Assembly (NCBI GenBank): GCA_022497145.1
Contig: MU385855.1
Location: 1,392,632-1,456,631 of the forward strand
Reading direction: 5' to 3'
From: Rostrohypoxylon terebratum
Taxonomy: Eukaryota > Ascomycota > Sordariomycetes > Xylariales > Hypoxylaceae
DNA: 64,000 nt
Shown here: positions 34,244 to 46,774 of the stretch, one piece after another
Position numbering within the stretch: position 1 is the stretch's first letter
Layout: every line of letters starts with the position of its first letter
The notes under the pieces: generated by a model
The model's input: the letters and a program-made list of their open reading frames with translations, nothing else
What the model was told of the DNA's origin: nothing
The model's database searches: none
Made by a program: the position numbers and the translations under genes

Positions 34244-35941
34244 TTACCGACATCAACATACCGACATATCCAGCCTGCCGCTGCTAATGCGTCATCCAGG
34301 AAACGATGCCTATGTGCGCTGAAGGCCACCGACTCAACATTTTAGTCTCCAGAGGTTGGATCTTCGACGACAGCATTGGGCTCTCCTTCGTTTAGCCATT
34401 TCTCTTCGGGCATGCAAGTTCGGCGGATACCACAAAAGATGTGACACATGGAGTTTAATACGGCAGGTAAAAGGGAAGGAAAAGGCATTCTAACACATGT
34501 TTTCTCTTTTTCTTTGCTTTTTTTTCTATTTCCTTTTTTTTCCCTGTTCCCCTCCCTCTTTCTCGTATCTGATCCTTCAAACAGGGTTCGACAGATTCAG
34601 GCAGAAGGATGCTATCATTGTGATTACGCCATGGCGGGCGGGTATCTTCGGCAAGGGGGTTTTCATTTGCAGACAACCTTCGACCACGTTTGAGGATGAT
34701 GGCATGGACAGAACTCCCTCCCCTTTTACCTAGTCAACACTACCCGTTTGGATCAGCAAAAACGTCTACGGCGTGGACGTGGACAACAACACCACCCTTT
34801 CCCCCTTTCAACCTGATGCTTGTACTATTATTTTTCACTTCCGAGGTTTCTCTTCGCGCTTGACGAGCTTGACGACTGTGCAACATCTTTCAGCATTTGC
34901 CGGGCGGATATTCGAGACAGCTCTGCAATGGTGGTCCCGCAGAATGCAACAAATAATTGATCGCAAATTCCCTAAAGGTGCAACCTTGAGTCGAATCGAC
35001 TAATGTTCCGTAAATCCCATGAAATTGGCCTCTTATCCATAAGTCGCTGCACCCAGCAAGATCCATTTAACGCCACGCGACGCGATTTTAATGTACCTAA
35101 TAAGCTCCCGACAGATGTAAACGGGAGCATCTCCTCTTCCGCCTCGGCGCGATGCTCCTTTTTTTGCTTCGCACAAATTCTTAATCTATGAACGCCTATC
35201 GCAGCTATCTCGTGCGCTGCACCCTACCAAGCCATTGACAAACTGTCCATGTCATTGATATAACGTGCTACCGAGCAGACTCAAGGTAAATCCTCCCTGT
35301 TTTAGTATCATCCACTAACTACCACTCTGTTTCAGTGCTTATGGGTAGGATTTTCCTCCATTGGAATGCGCGACTCGGTCGCCGATGTGTTTACCTCACT
35401 CGGACCATTCCGGCTTTGACTCTGTCATTGAAGGATAAGTAATGAATTTGGCGAATGTATGTGGGTACATGGTTCTCACAATAGTTACAACTAATTATAA
35501 CTAGATAAAATACTATTAATTTCAATAAGAGTAATATCTACATAGTACTGATGGTTATTCTCCCCCGCCTCATTTGGTGATTATTCAGGAGACAGTGGCC
35601 TTAACCCGGATTTTGTTACTGAAACCAGGTAAATATGCAAATATGCTTTGTTGAAATTTAGGGCTCGTTAGCATATTTCGAATAATAGTCTTTGTTGTAG
35701 TGTAGGGAATGGTGGAAGGATGAGTTATCGACGGAAACGTCCAGGTTCGAATGTCGTGGTAACATACCGAAGGAGGGGTTTTAGCATACAAAGATAACTA
35801 CCTAAGTAGGTAACCACTCACCAAGCTTGATAATGGGGCGTCCTCTGGTACAATACCTCTAGAGGCCAAAATTTGCTCGTTTTACGCCTCGTCCTGCCAA
35901 CATATCGATTGTCCCAGTTTGTCTCAGGATTTCGCGTGGAC
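34244..35941. other. Intergenic region after the SR-protein gene
   Basis: These 1.7 kb hold the SR gene 3' UTR with T-rich tracts (34500-34560) and then the promoter of the next gene. Open frames of 62-81 codons (34448-34693, 34773-35003, 35003-35191) show no domains. Only a few isolated TACCTA units are present (about 35800-35812). Confidence 0.5.
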
Positions 35942-37482
35942 ATGTCATCGAACAAGAATAGTCGTAGCCTCTTAAAGAAGAGAGGTCTGTTACAGGATCA
36001 GGATAGTATGTACTTGATTGCCCTCCAACATGCTGGCCAACTTCCTAATGTCATCAACTAGCCCGAAACCAGGCACGAAGGGAATTTAGACGTGTACGCG
36101 CGAGAAGACGGAGACAGGGGGCTAAAAAAGCGCAGTCTGGGAAGGAGGCTGGTCAAATCACATCTGACCTGCTCGATCGAAAAATCACGTCGTATCAAAG
36201 TCTCGCCGGGGGAATTTCAGTTCAGCTACCTGCGACCGCGACCGCGACCGCCAGTAAGAACCGGCTGAACAGTCGCAAGGCCAGAACACCTTCCGGTTCC
36301 GACTCGGAAAGTGAAAGCGATGGTATCGCACTGGCTAAAGTGGACCAGTCTTTCATACAAACAAAACCATCAAAGACCCAAGGTCGTCTATGTCAAGTTT
36401 CACTGGACGGGGAAGAAAATATACACGATACCAATTGTTGGGATAGCTTCTTACCCACCGATATTGACAACCAGTCGATGATAGACGACTTGTTTACGTC
36501 AAAATTCAAAAACCCGCGAGACGATACCCAAGTAGGGTTATGGACCTGGCAAGAGCAAGAGGAATCCTTTCCGGTTCTGGATTCGGTCTTCAAAATGCAG
36601 AGAATGGATGAAAGTGAAGTATGGGATCTAGATAAGAAGATCGAAGAGGAGAAGTGGTCGTCTGAGCCTTCCTCGCTGGAAGCCGATATTACCACGCTGT
36701 TGTCGATCGAGAGGCAAAGAGGTTCTGCATCGCGAGATGGAAACCCTAGATATCACGAATATTCACGCTTTCCGCAAAAGCTGCCGGCCAAGTTGAGCGA
36801 CGAGGAAATGAGGCGTGGTCCTCTTCCCGCACTACCGCCCATACCACTGGTATCCGCCGGTGGCAGAGAAGTGAACATTTCCGGGCAGCCTACGCCCCCA
36901 TTAGAATCAAGCCATGATAAACGAACTCATAACTTCCGGGGAATGGCTGAAGAAGAGCCACTGCCTGTTGCGCATTACCATTACCCCGTTGACTCGCCCA
37001 CCGTCTCGGCTTTTAGGTTCAGCAGTGGCATACAAGTTTCCGACTTTCTAGAACCAGGCCCACTAGACGAGCCTTATCAGATCCACGGCGGCCAGGCAGA
37101 GGCTGAATCAAGTATACGAGAGGACCCGTATGATCGGAATATCCGGCCCAGTCTATCACCCCAACCGGATTTCTGGCCTGGTAATACTAACGCACAAGTG
37201 ACCCAGGATCAAAAAGATTCTTTGTTACTCCGGAGGCAGCGGCTTAGGAAGGAAGCTGATAAATTGTTGTCCGGATGGGCCGCTAAAAATCGGGCCCCGT
37301 CACGACGAGGGAGGGCGAACAGAGGCAACCTGGCATCACCAGCATCACCAGCATCACCTAAGAACAATCAGGCTAACCCCAGACTGCAAGATAACAGGGG
37401 ACCATTTTGGCACTACTATAATGTGGACGACTCGGAGTCACATCTACACAACGATAGGATGAAGATAGGCAGTGTCTTTTAG
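35942..37482 (+). CDS. Protein of unknown function with basic N-terminus
   Basis: Exons 35942-36005 and 36062-37482 join in phase 1 across a 56-nt intron (GTATGT...CAACTAG), giving 494 aa; the first exon is only 21 codons and the apparent ORF start in exon 2 is not a real ATG. Residues 1-55 are strongly basic (SLLKKRG, then RREFRRVRARRRRQGAKK), a likely nuclear localisation or nucleic-acid-binding region. A short Ala-Thr repeat and an acidic Ser patch (SGSDSESESDG) follow. The rest is hydrophilic, Pro/Ser/Glu-rich and probably disordered, ending in a basic stretch (RAPSRRGRANRG). No family is recognised. The clean splice junction and 1.5 kb of open frame support a real gene. Confidence 0.75.
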
Positions 37483-37747
37483 GCAAGGGCCAATTTACTG
37501 GGAAATATTGACGTTCATAGTTGCTCTCAGTAGCGGGTAAGGTTGCGAGTATAGGCTATAGCTTACTTCGCTTTGGTCCTATTTGATAGAATGGTAACAA
37601 ACAGCGTCGTCTTTGTCTGGCTTAGCATATTTTTCATATTTTCCATACTTTGTCTTGAAAAGTACAAGCACATAATTATGTATTTGACACGAAGACCTTT
37701 GGATTTCTCCCGTATAATTACCGTAGAATACTAGACAGCCAATAGCC

Positions 37748-40577
37748 TTAACTCCTTTCACCACCCCTATCAATAGGTTGGGCTCCTATGAGCCATCCAA
37801 CGCCGGATGCCAAAGTTCCAACAGCAGCCTCCCTCAGTTGATCCCTTTTTCTAACCTTCTGCTGACCCGATCCATCTCCCGACTCGTCATAGGTCTCGTC
37901 TGATCTGGCATTTCCGCTGCGCTGGAGACTCGACAAAGCTGTCAAGTTGCGCTGCGCTCTAGCCATGCTCGCCCGAGACAAGTCGAAGAGAGACATGGGC
38001 GCTTCTTCAACTTGCCGAGAGGATGTCGCCTTTGCGCTCCTCACAACACCGGCGGGTACAGTGCTGCTAAAAGCGCCCGGCATAACTTGTAAGTCACCTT
38101 GATCATCCCAAGCTGATTCTTGTTCTTCCTCTGCCTTCACGGCCGCGTTCAGTTCCTCCTCGCACTTCCGGAAAACGTTCAGGATCTCTTGGAGGGTGGC
38201 AGGCGGGGCGACGCGAAGTGCCGTTGCTAGACACTCCATCCGTTGTTCCAGGTGTCGGATGTCAAGGTTACCGCTGGCAGTTCCGATGTGTGTAGGCTTG
38301 ACGGTACGTGCTGTGCGGCGGTATTTACCAGTTTGCAGCGCCGCCTTCCACGAATAGTCGTCCATCATCGAGGTATTTTTAAACATATATTGGCGTCCTA
38401 GTTTCGCAGGGGTTGTTTGGGCATTTGCGGCTAAACGATTGATGACGTACGAGTATGCTGTTTCAAAGTCATCTTCAGTCAAAGCAGTGTCTACGCACAT
38501 GGCTGTGATCCTTTTCTCAATGATCGACCGCTGCCACGCTTGCTCTAACGCGGGTTGCGACTGATCTAGTTGAGTTTGGGATAGTAGGCCAGCATCGGCC
38601 AAATTAGACCCAATTTCGAGGAAATCCTGGATTTGAGTGTAACTCTTAGGGTTCTGCTCTAACACTTTCCCTAGCATTGAAATGGGATCTGTGTGAACTC
38701 TTAGTACAACTGGCGTAAATGGCTCCCCTTTCTTTAGTATGAGACGGTATTCGCTTAATGCGTGTGTAGCCTTCAAGAGAGCCTCAATTCTTTTTGATGC
38801 AGGATGGGTATCTCCTAGAGCTTGGGGAAACGCATGTATTCTAGAACTGTTTAGAGGAGGTTCCAATGTCAGGGACAACGAGACTTACATGTCATCGCAT
38901 TTTAAAAGACCGCCGCGGCCGCGGTGCGGATTGGTGGCATTGTCATAGGCATTCATCGCAGAAGAAACGACAGTTTCCCGCAAAGTGTCAATATCAAGGG
39001 GCTTCTCGGGGGCATCTTCGTATATGGACCTTGCCAGGGTATATCCTACTAACTTTAGCATCAAGAGATTTGTGAATGGCTGAATCGGGAGCCTTACGTG
39101 TATTACTGAGGAATGTCTTGAGACATTCGGTCTCGAGGAACTCTCTCTTGAGTTGGCCGAAGACGCCATGGGTTCGAGCATCATCAGAACCTCGGAACTC
39201 TTCCGCGCCCCAATCTCGAAGCCATAAAAGCTCGTTCCTTGCCCTAATCCAGTACTTGTCATCGCTTTTAGGTCCGTTATTACTCAATGAGTGGATGAAT
39301 TTGGTAGCTTCTGCCTTCTGCTCCCGTTGATCTTGCAGAAAAGCTAGTTCTCCTGCTCTTCGAATGGAACAAGGAACCCCGCCTTTAGAAAGAATGAAGG
39401 CGCTGAGGATTAACATGTGTAAAAGCTGCGTAGAAGTCTCACTCGGTGCAGTGAGCGTGTTTGACTCGTCGAGTAAATCCTTGCGCATATATGTAGAATT
39501 CTTAGCACAAAGGAGCCGCTCTCCCGCCGGGCTAGCAAATGGTGGTAGTAAGGATGATGCAACTTGCAACGTCGGACAAGGATCCTGACCTAGCAAGGCC
39601 ATGATTTTTGTGACGATGTTGTTGGCACCGTTTAGAGCATCGACTGAAGCTTCTGGGATTAAATATGCCGAAGCCAGCGCAGCACGAGCATATCGTTGTT
39701 CTAAATACTCCTGCTCCTCATCCTCTAGCCACATAGAAGCGTAACCACCCAAATCAACATCACCCGGTCCATCCCATTGATCTATAGCCCGCACAGCTAC
39801 TCTCCATGACTTGGAAGCTTGTGTCGTGATCCACTCGAGAACACGTTCCCATCCTGGACAGATAATGTGATCGTTCTCGTCGCCACGCACCCACCTCGCT
39901 TCATTATATAACCACGGGCCTATTAGCCCGCGTAGGTCCCTCCCAACGTGTGCCAGATCTTCTTGACGAGCGCCCGTCTGCGTAAGTAGCAAGTCAACTG
40001 CCGCTTGGTCGCTCATCCGGTCAAAGGTAGATAAGGTTTGGGTGGCGGGGTGACGCGGATAATATTCATGATTTCGTCGGAGAAGAGGAAGCAAAACCGA
40101 GACCATCCAGGTTCGGATACATGGCGCATGATCTAGGAATGGTACTATCAGGTCAGGTAACTGAGTAAGTAAACCGGCTTCTTCGTCGACACGGCGCGCA
40201 CGATGGATTAGGAACAGAGAGATGGGGTCGGCTAGTTTATCCTTGGTCGCATTTTCCCGGACGAGGGGGATTAGGTGTAATTTTCGAACCTTCCTCGCGG
40301 CTTCATCGTCGGTAATACCCTGTACTGAAGACCAATCCACTTCTCGTAGCTCGACGTCTGTTTCCAAGCTTCTAGATGCAATCTTTTGGACAAGGGAGAC
40401 ATATTGGCCAGGCGGAAGTGTCTCGGGTAGGCATGTCAACAGTATCCGAAGCAATAAGTCCTGTCGCAGGATCTTGGTATGTCGAGCTGCAAGAGCTGTC
40501 AAACTTTGGATATCGGATTTGGCAGCGAGGTGCGCGGCGAGGAGTACAATGCGCAACGGGGAGAGAAGCGGGATCAT
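37748..40577 (-). CDS. SEC39: Sec39 domain protein (Dsl1 tethering complex)
   Basis: This is the fungal Sec39 (NAG-like) subunit of the Dsl1 complex, which tethers COPI vesicles returning from Golgi to ER. Exons on the minus strand: 40577-39098, 39045-38889 and 38840-37748 (introns 52 and 48 nt); 909 aa. The start LSPLRIVLLAAHLAAKSDI is typical of Sec39, and alpha-helical repeats fill most of the protein. The first junction restores LSNTRYTLARSIYED and the second KCDDIIHAFPQALGD. The segment KRITAMCVDTALTEDDFETAYSYV, here split, is a family hallmark near the C-terminal third. The C-terminal 130 residues are polar. It converges with the unknown 494-aa gene and is divergent from the complex I gene. 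Confidence 0.9.
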
Positions 40578-41273
40578 CTTTATAATACTATGAGAATGGC
40601 ATCGTTCATAAATCGAGATGAACTGAGGGCATAGATGTTGGATAGGATGAATAGCACCCGTGGAAAGCGGAAAGACGCTCTTTATGTCGAATAAAATGCT
40701 TGTCAGTGGAGCGATTAATGATCATAAAAAAACAAAAAAATAAAAAACAAGGTTGAATAATATAGATAGATTTAGAGATTCGTACCTACCTAGGTAGGTA
40801 GATTCGAAGAATCGTAGATGCAATGTTCAGTTTAAACGTGTTACCTACTACCTAGGCACCCTGGCAGCTGGCACCTAATACCATGTGAGGAAATCACCTA
40901 TTAAAGAAGTACTAGTATGAAGTACATAATACGTAATGACGTACAGGTATACCTAAGTGGGCGACCGCACTGACCACAATTTGTTGACATTATAGGTAAC
41001 TACCTACCTAGGTACACTAGCAGACTATTAACGCTAAACCGACAAAGGGTTAGCTGAATGAATATCTCGAACTTGATAACCTTATTACTGCATCTTAATT
41101 CGTCAGGTCCTGGCTTACCTAACTATAATTCGTTCGGAGTACTCCAATTTTAATACTTTACATACTACTGAGCATCATTGGCATCACTCGTCTCAATCGT
41201 GCGCGCATTTTCTTCCCATCTCCTACTGCTCATACCATAGAACGACGCCTGCGCCCACAAAGAGCTCGACGTC
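40578..41273. promoter_or_regulatory. Divergent intergenic region SEC39/NDUFS5-like
   Basis: This 0.7-kb bidirectional promoter region has an A-rich tract near 40727-40749 and GTAGGTACC/TACCTA units at about 40783-40803, 40845-40875 and 40945-41015. No other gene is visible. Confidence 0.55.
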
Positions 41274-41729
41274 ATGGCATCCGGTTACGGTCTACAAGGA
41301 GGTCTGTATTTCAGAGATAACTTGTTGGATACAAATTGCTAACATGATTCTTACTCACGAAATAGGCCCATCGCGATGCTTCGGATTCTGGCAAGAGCTC
41401 TTAGCTTGCTATGTAGTCAACACATCTGCAGAGGATGATTCGGGGAAGAAGAAGTGTGCGCCTGCGCTAGAGGATTATTACGAGTGTCTACATCATAAGA
41501 AAGAGGTCAGAATCCCAATCGGCTCATCCTCAGCCACCATTATCTCGAGTTGACCAACTCGACTGACTTAAAGCTTGTCGGATAGGCCGTCAGAGTGAAA
41601 CAATTACAAGCCGCATACCGAAAAGCAGAGGCAGCATCTGCTCGGGAGAACGCGCCGAGCGCCGGACAAATAAGGAATCTAGGCTTACTAGGCAAGGAAG
41701 AAGATACTAAACATGTCCTTGGCGGATGA
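41274..41729 (+). CDS. Complex I 15-kDa CHCH subunit (NDUFS5-like)
   Basis: This is a small accessory subunit of mitochondrial NADH:ubiquinone oxidoreductase, imported into the intermembrane space. Exons 41274-41301 (28 nt), 41366-41505 and 41586-41729; introns 64 and 80 nt; 103 aa. The twin CX9C motif (Cys14-Cys24 and Cys40-Cys50) is intact and is the substrate type of the Mia40 disulfide relay. The sequence around CFGFWQELLACYV and CAPALEDYYECLHHKKE matches fungal NDUFS5 homologues. The 28-nt first exon means ORF-only prediction would miss the start. Confidence 0.92.
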
Positions 41730-42167
41730 TATAACCACCTCACTCAAAACCCGACATTCCCATGTACCTGTTAGGCTCCTGAATGCATGAAAGTTTTAAG
41801 GTCAGCACAGATGGATCACCGAAATACATCCATCATGGATATTTAGGAGATCAATCCAAAAAAAAAATTGTTAGTTCCGAGTGTCCGCATCGTCGTCTTG
41901 CTAGAAGCTCAACCGCTACCCCCTTCAAGTATCTTCTCGTTAAAGGTTGCGTTAACAACGAGGCCAGTCACACTGCGTGATTGTTTTCGATTCACTATAT
42001 TTTACAAAAGTTATCACCGGCTCCTTTATGACGTGAGACATTGACGGACGGCTATGGTTTTTTTTTTTTTTTTTTTTTGGACACGGACGACTGGTTTGGC
42101 TGTACACATCTTATTGCTGAGCTGATTGATTTGCTAGGTACATGGCATCTATCCATCCATCCATCTA

Positions 42168-42204
<37 letters not shown>

Positions 42205-42710
42205 TAGAGAGAGAGAGGTATATATACATGATATGCTATCTAACATACCAATCCAGTAGATAACATATATGATGCATGGCGCTTACCTTGGGTACAAGAT
42301 CATGAGTGCATCCGTTAAGCACTTGTCAGGCACTTAGATTGGAGCACAGGTGCGTGGGAAGGTACGATGTGTTTGTTAGTTTCAGTGTTGTGATGAGTAC
42401 CTACGAGCCTGCAATACCTGTGAAGGAAGTCACCGCCGGTAGCTGGCAATTGATTCAGGCACGTCCCTTGATGAATACCCATATTCCATAACTTAATAAA
42501 TATTGTATTGTTGTTTAATTGATCCGTTCTCTCTCCGTTCTCTCTATTTTCTCTTATCCATCCTTTCCCCTTTCCCCTTTCCTCCATCCATGTGATCACA
42601 CTCTTCCCTGATTTCTTCTCTATACAGACACTCGGTGCCATCATCCATTGATCTCCGATCCTTGACATACAAACACCAACACACTTTTAACACTTGCTCA
42701 ATCGATCACA
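41730..42710. other. Intergenic region with poly-T and TA microsatellites
   Basis: This 1-kb region carries a 20-nt T run (about 42059-42078), a CATC/TA dinucleotide array (about 42149-42202) followed by GA repeats, and a CT-rich leader (42520-42610) before the next gene. Open frames here are low complexity. Confidence 0.6.
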
Positions 42711-44561
42711 ATGCCCTCCTTTCGTGGTATTGAGATTTCCATTATAACCACCTCGGATGTCAGGAAACTCCCTGAATACCCTCATCCAGATGGGTCATCC
42801 GTTCGTCTTATGAGAGTTGGCGCTGGTCTCAATGATCTGCGGAACCGAGGCCGGGCGAGCCCTCATCCTTTTGCTGTTTCCAGCTTCTCCGACGCCGACC
42901 CTACTCGCCAAAAGAAGGTCAACCCTCGTACGTCCGTCTATATTCCTTCTAGCCCCGGTAAGCACCTGTATTCGCCGATCACTTGCATAACTAACTAATC
43001 CAAACTGCTATATAGGTGATCAATTTCGACTTAGATATTTCATCAATCAATCCATTCTACCTTCAAGGTTCATTTTCTTCAAAATGTTAATCAATGGTCA
43101 CCATACTGTTTCGTGGGGTATTGACGCCAACAGTTGTTCTGTTGGAAGCGTCACGAGAAGTCTCTATGAGCCTAGTGAGAATTTTAGTGATAGGAACGGC
43201 GAGCCTGTGGTGGGTATAGAGGCGCGCTACCTCCACTTCATGCGTGATCCCGAAAGGAAATCTGGCGACGAAGAGGGTGGTTTGATCGAAATTCAAGTAT
43301 TTCGCTGCCGAGGACGAAAACGAATTGCGGTCGTACTAGATCCTTGCCCAAATCGCAACCGGGATTGCCATGGCATCATGTAAGATAATGATTACTTTCT
43401 GTCTTCTATTATTTCTTGCTCTATTAGCTGACATCACTAAGCTCGTCCAGTGGTGGCCTGGTCGACGACCCCCAGGATGCTTCTTTCTATGAATATCACT
43501 TAGAAGATGCACGAGACTCACCTTATGCGACTTTTTGTTTTCATTATAGATCCATGAAGCATCTCAAACAACTCAATATTGCGCCCTCTAACGACTCCAA
43601 GGATCGGCCAATGTCCATCGGACAGAATGACGTGCCAATGCCTACTCGTCAAGATGATATTGTTCCCATGAATTCAACGCCAGATAAGACACCTAATGAC
43701 GATCTCGAGTCTGTTGGCATCGCGCTTTCAAGCCCATTTAAAACAAGAGATTGCTCTTTCAAAACACCCCAACAGCTTTTGTCAACCCATTTAATTGGTA
43801 TGGATGTTGAGGATGGTAGACAGAGTCGAGAGGAAACCATGGATAAGATGGCAAGGAGACCGCTACCCGAACCCCCTCAAGCTCTCTCGGGACAAGTGTC
43901 GAAGGAGTCGATTAAATCAAGCTGTCCATCCTTAACACCATCTCTCAAACAATACGTCGAAAGCGAAGAATTTGAAAAAGAGGATATACAGCTGAGTATG
44001 GCACAGCCGGTATTTATACCCTCTGGGTCAATGCAGGCATTGGAATTAGGTGACGCGAATATTCTAGATCAAGGGGAAAACTCATTCTCGGACTATACCG
44101 CTTCTCCGAGCTCTACGGGAACGTCGCATTCGCCGGAGCTTCTTCCCCCAGACGGTTATTTCCCAACCACTGGCAGCGTGCTCGAGCGCCAGCTTGTTCA
44201 ATTCGATTCGCCTGTCAGTCAGTCGTCGCCAAAGACCAAAGATGGGTTGCCCATTTCTCAACCAGAGGGAGCATCAGCTTGCGATGTACACCTTAGCGAA
44301 GCTAGTACGCTCACGATAACCGAGGCGGAGTGGCTACGACAAACTCCATCACCACAACGGCGCAGAGGTAATTTGTTAAAGCGGTTCTGGAGTCCGCGTC
44401 TAGAGAAACATACTGGCCGTTCTTCAATGGTGGAGCTTCCTACCCGCAAAGACGAGGCTACGAATCTCGGACGCTCTGGTGATGAGATTGGTACGCGTAA
44501 TGCACATGACGAAGGCGACAGCAATTACACAGATGAATTCCCTGCTGGAAACTGGATCTAG
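42711..44561 (+). CDS. DUF7918-like fungal protein
   Basis: Exons 42711-42957, 43016-43379 and 43451-44561 (introns 58 and 71 nt) give 573 aa. The N-terminal ~280 residues form a folded domain: MPSFRGIEISIITTSDV, VYIPSSPGDQFRLRYF across the first junction, FFKMLINGHHTVSWG, and the end ATFCFHYRSMKHLKQL. This pattern resembles fungal proteins carrying a conserved domain of unknown function (I believe DUF7918). The C-terminal 290 residues are disordered, Ser/Pro-rich, with acidic patches and a basic motif RRGNLLKRFWSPR. No enzymatic motif is evident and no function is assigned. It reads in the same direction as its two neighbours. Confidence 0.78.
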
Positions 44562-45230
44562 ACGAGCTGTTGTATGCGTTGGCGACAGGGTGTTGAGCTA
44601 TCTTAGCTTTTTGGCTACATCCGAGCCTGGGTGTTCTTAGTCCGCACAATGTACTATTGAATCCTAGAGCTAACTTAGCTATGCGAATCAATCATGTCGT
44701 AGGCAGATGGGCATTTCTAGAATTGCCTATAATTTAGATATCTGTGAATTGTGGTCGATATCAATAACTATCCCCAAATCCGCAACGAGTTTTACGAAGG
44801 TGGTAACGTATGAGGTGTCCATATGGATATTAAGTCTAGGCTTGGTACTACATAGTATGGATGTAGGTACTAGTACTACATAGCAAGCCCCTGTGAGCCC
44901 CTGTAATACATTATTACATACAACCCCGCCGCTTATCCAACCATAGATGTATTAATAACACCTTGGAAGTCCTAAGAGTCTACCTAAGCAGAAGCCCTAG
45001 AGCTCTAGAAGACGATACCTAGGACCTAGGTCCTATATTACTACCTAGTACACAACCTTCACATCCATCCTTTCATACTCTATCGAACCTCTTGGTTTAA
45101 CATCTTATTTATCAGTGCATAGCGGTGTCAATGTCAATCAAAATTATATTAGTCGGCGTTCTAATGTCAAATCCCTGAACTGTGCCGTCGCCCTTACGCA
45201 ACAACCCTTCCACCTTAGTTATTAGATAAC
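44562..45230. other. Intergenic region with repeat units
   Basis: This 0.67-kb region between two + strand genes has TAGTACTACATAG and CCTAGGACCTAGGTCC units at about 44845-44885 and 45015-45045. No gene is visible. Confidence 0.5.
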
Positions 45231-46267
45231 ATGGCCGCATCAAAGATGGACCACCTGGAGAGAACGGCTTCGGAACCCCGAGACAAGGTACGTTCATGAG
45301 AGGGCTGTCCTGAGTGTTAGACCAAGCTGCTCATGGCAACATTGCTGAAGTCTCTGCACGTTGTAACACTGGCCGAGATCACCGAGGTCAACGACCAGGT
45401 CAGGCTCTTTCGCCTCGAACTCTCTACTCCCCTTCGCGTAAGACCTGCCTCACCTCACTTTAGGTAGATCCCTAGATTGCTCATATCCTGTTCTCCTTTT
45501 TGTAGTTCCTACCAGGTCAGTGGCTCGACGTGTACGTGCCGGGTGTCCCGAAGGCTGGCGGGTACACCATCACCTCACCCCCATCGAGCGCGCGGCCGTC
45601 CGCATCGGGTGACCCTTCGTCACCCCCTTCCCAGGCTTTCGTGGAACTCGCAGTGCAGAAGTCGCCCGACCCGCCCGCGGCTTGGTTATGGAACGATCCG
45701 GACTTGATCACCTACGCCGAACTCCGGGTCCGCGTCGGCGGTAGTTTCGTGTGGCCGCCGCCAGGCATCAACGTCAGATCCTTGCGGAAGGTGGTTTTCG
45801 TCGCCGGAGGCGTTGGCGTCAACCCCCTCATGAGCATGCTAAGCAGCCTGGCGGAAGCGGATCGCCCCTTCGAGGTGCAGTTCTTGTATTCTTTGAGAAA
45901 TGACGAGGACCGGCCCATACAGGCGCACCGGATGTTGTTTGTCGAAAGGATAGCTTCTATCTTTGCGACGGGGAGGGTGAGAGGTCGGCTGCAATTATTC
46001 CTAACGGGCGGAGTTGGAGAGGGGGACGGGGAAGAAGGAGTAGTATGGTGCGGAGAGGGAGAAGGGCGCAAAATGAAATTCAGTCATCGTAGGATGACGG
46101 TGGAGGACGTGGCTTCTGCTGCCGGTGATGCTTCGGAGAGGAGATTCGCGGTGGTTTACGTTTGCGGCATCCCAACCATGACAGATGAATTTGTCCAGAA
46201 GCTGGCTGACCCGCAGAATGGCTTTGGAATGGAGCCTCACCGAGTGCTATGTGAGAAGTGGTGGTAG
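45231..46267 (+). CDS. NAD(P)H oxidoreductase of the ferredoxin-reductase fold (OXNAD1-like)
   Basis: Exons 45231-45287, 45351-45437 and 45506-46267 (introns 63 and 68 nt) give 301 aa. The FAD-binding barrel includes RFLPGQWLDVYVPGV and GGYTITSPPS. The nucleotide-binding half starts with VVFVAGGVGVNPLMSML, and YVCGIPTMTDEF follows near the end. This matches the OXNAD1-type family of flavin-dependent oxidoreductases; the electron acceptor is unknown. For intron 1, the CTGAAG acceptor at 45350 was preferred because the alternative TAG at about 45320 would leave an intron of only 33 nt; both keep the frame. Targeting is unclear; the N-terminus is short and charged. Confidence 0.8.
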
Positions 46268-46774
46268 CTAAGGAGGGCCTTTGCTTGGGGAACTAGGACC
46301 TAGGTATAATGATTGATTTCTCCTTTTCTCTTTACCTCGACCTTAACTATGATTTATCACCCATTTTGGACCTGTAACAACACCTGCTAGACGCATTACG
46401 GATGGATGAAGGTATAGAGAATTTACGCCCTACAACTGTATAGGTAATTAGGTAAATGACAAAGTGCCCGTTTGCTTGATCGTAATTTGACATTTGATTG
46501 GTTCTCGACAAACTCGGCAGGACTCACTTTTATGCAGTGAGACCTGCTCCCAAAACACATGCGGCATCATCATCGTCGTCATGGCCATGGTCATCGTCAT
46601 CGTCATTATCGCGCCAACATAAAAAATGGAGAATTGAACTCCTCGGGATATGTAATCGCGCAAATGTTGCAGAGTTCAATCATAGGTTGGGGCAAACACC
46701 GCCCTACTCTCTGAGACTGACAAATTTATGATATATATCCATATCAGGTCGGCTTTTATTGGTCTTTCTATCCG
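46268..46774. other. Convergent intergenic gap OXNAD-like/AP-1 gamma
   Basis: This 507-bp stretch holds 3' UTR sequence, one isolated CCTAGGTA unit (about 46294) and a 9-bp inverted repeat (46633-46641 against 46672-46680). I see no gene. Confidence 0.5.

Noticed and set aside
33759..34322. A 187-codon + frame and a 168-codon antisense frame over the SR-protein tail, suggesting overprinting.
   Set aside because: The RGG/Tyr/Asp codon repetition (CGT, GAC, TAC) leaves several frames open by composition. Splice phase from the RRM exon selects another frame with the expected RGG-type tail.
35743..35760. B-box-like GGTTCGAATG.
   Set aside because: No A box at a suitable distance and no cloverleaf.
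45321..45350. Earlier acceptor for OXNAD-like intron 1 that would add ten in-frame residues.
   Set aside because: It would leave a 33-nt intron, shorter than any other in the window; the later acceptor restores a family-like junction (RDKSLHVVTLAEI).
46633..46680. Possible tRNA: T-loop-like TTCAATT with a GGAG/CTCC stem on the minus strand, plus the inverted repeat ATTGAACTC/GAGTTCAAT.
   Set aside because: No matching acceptor stem, A box or anticodon arm could be built in either direction.
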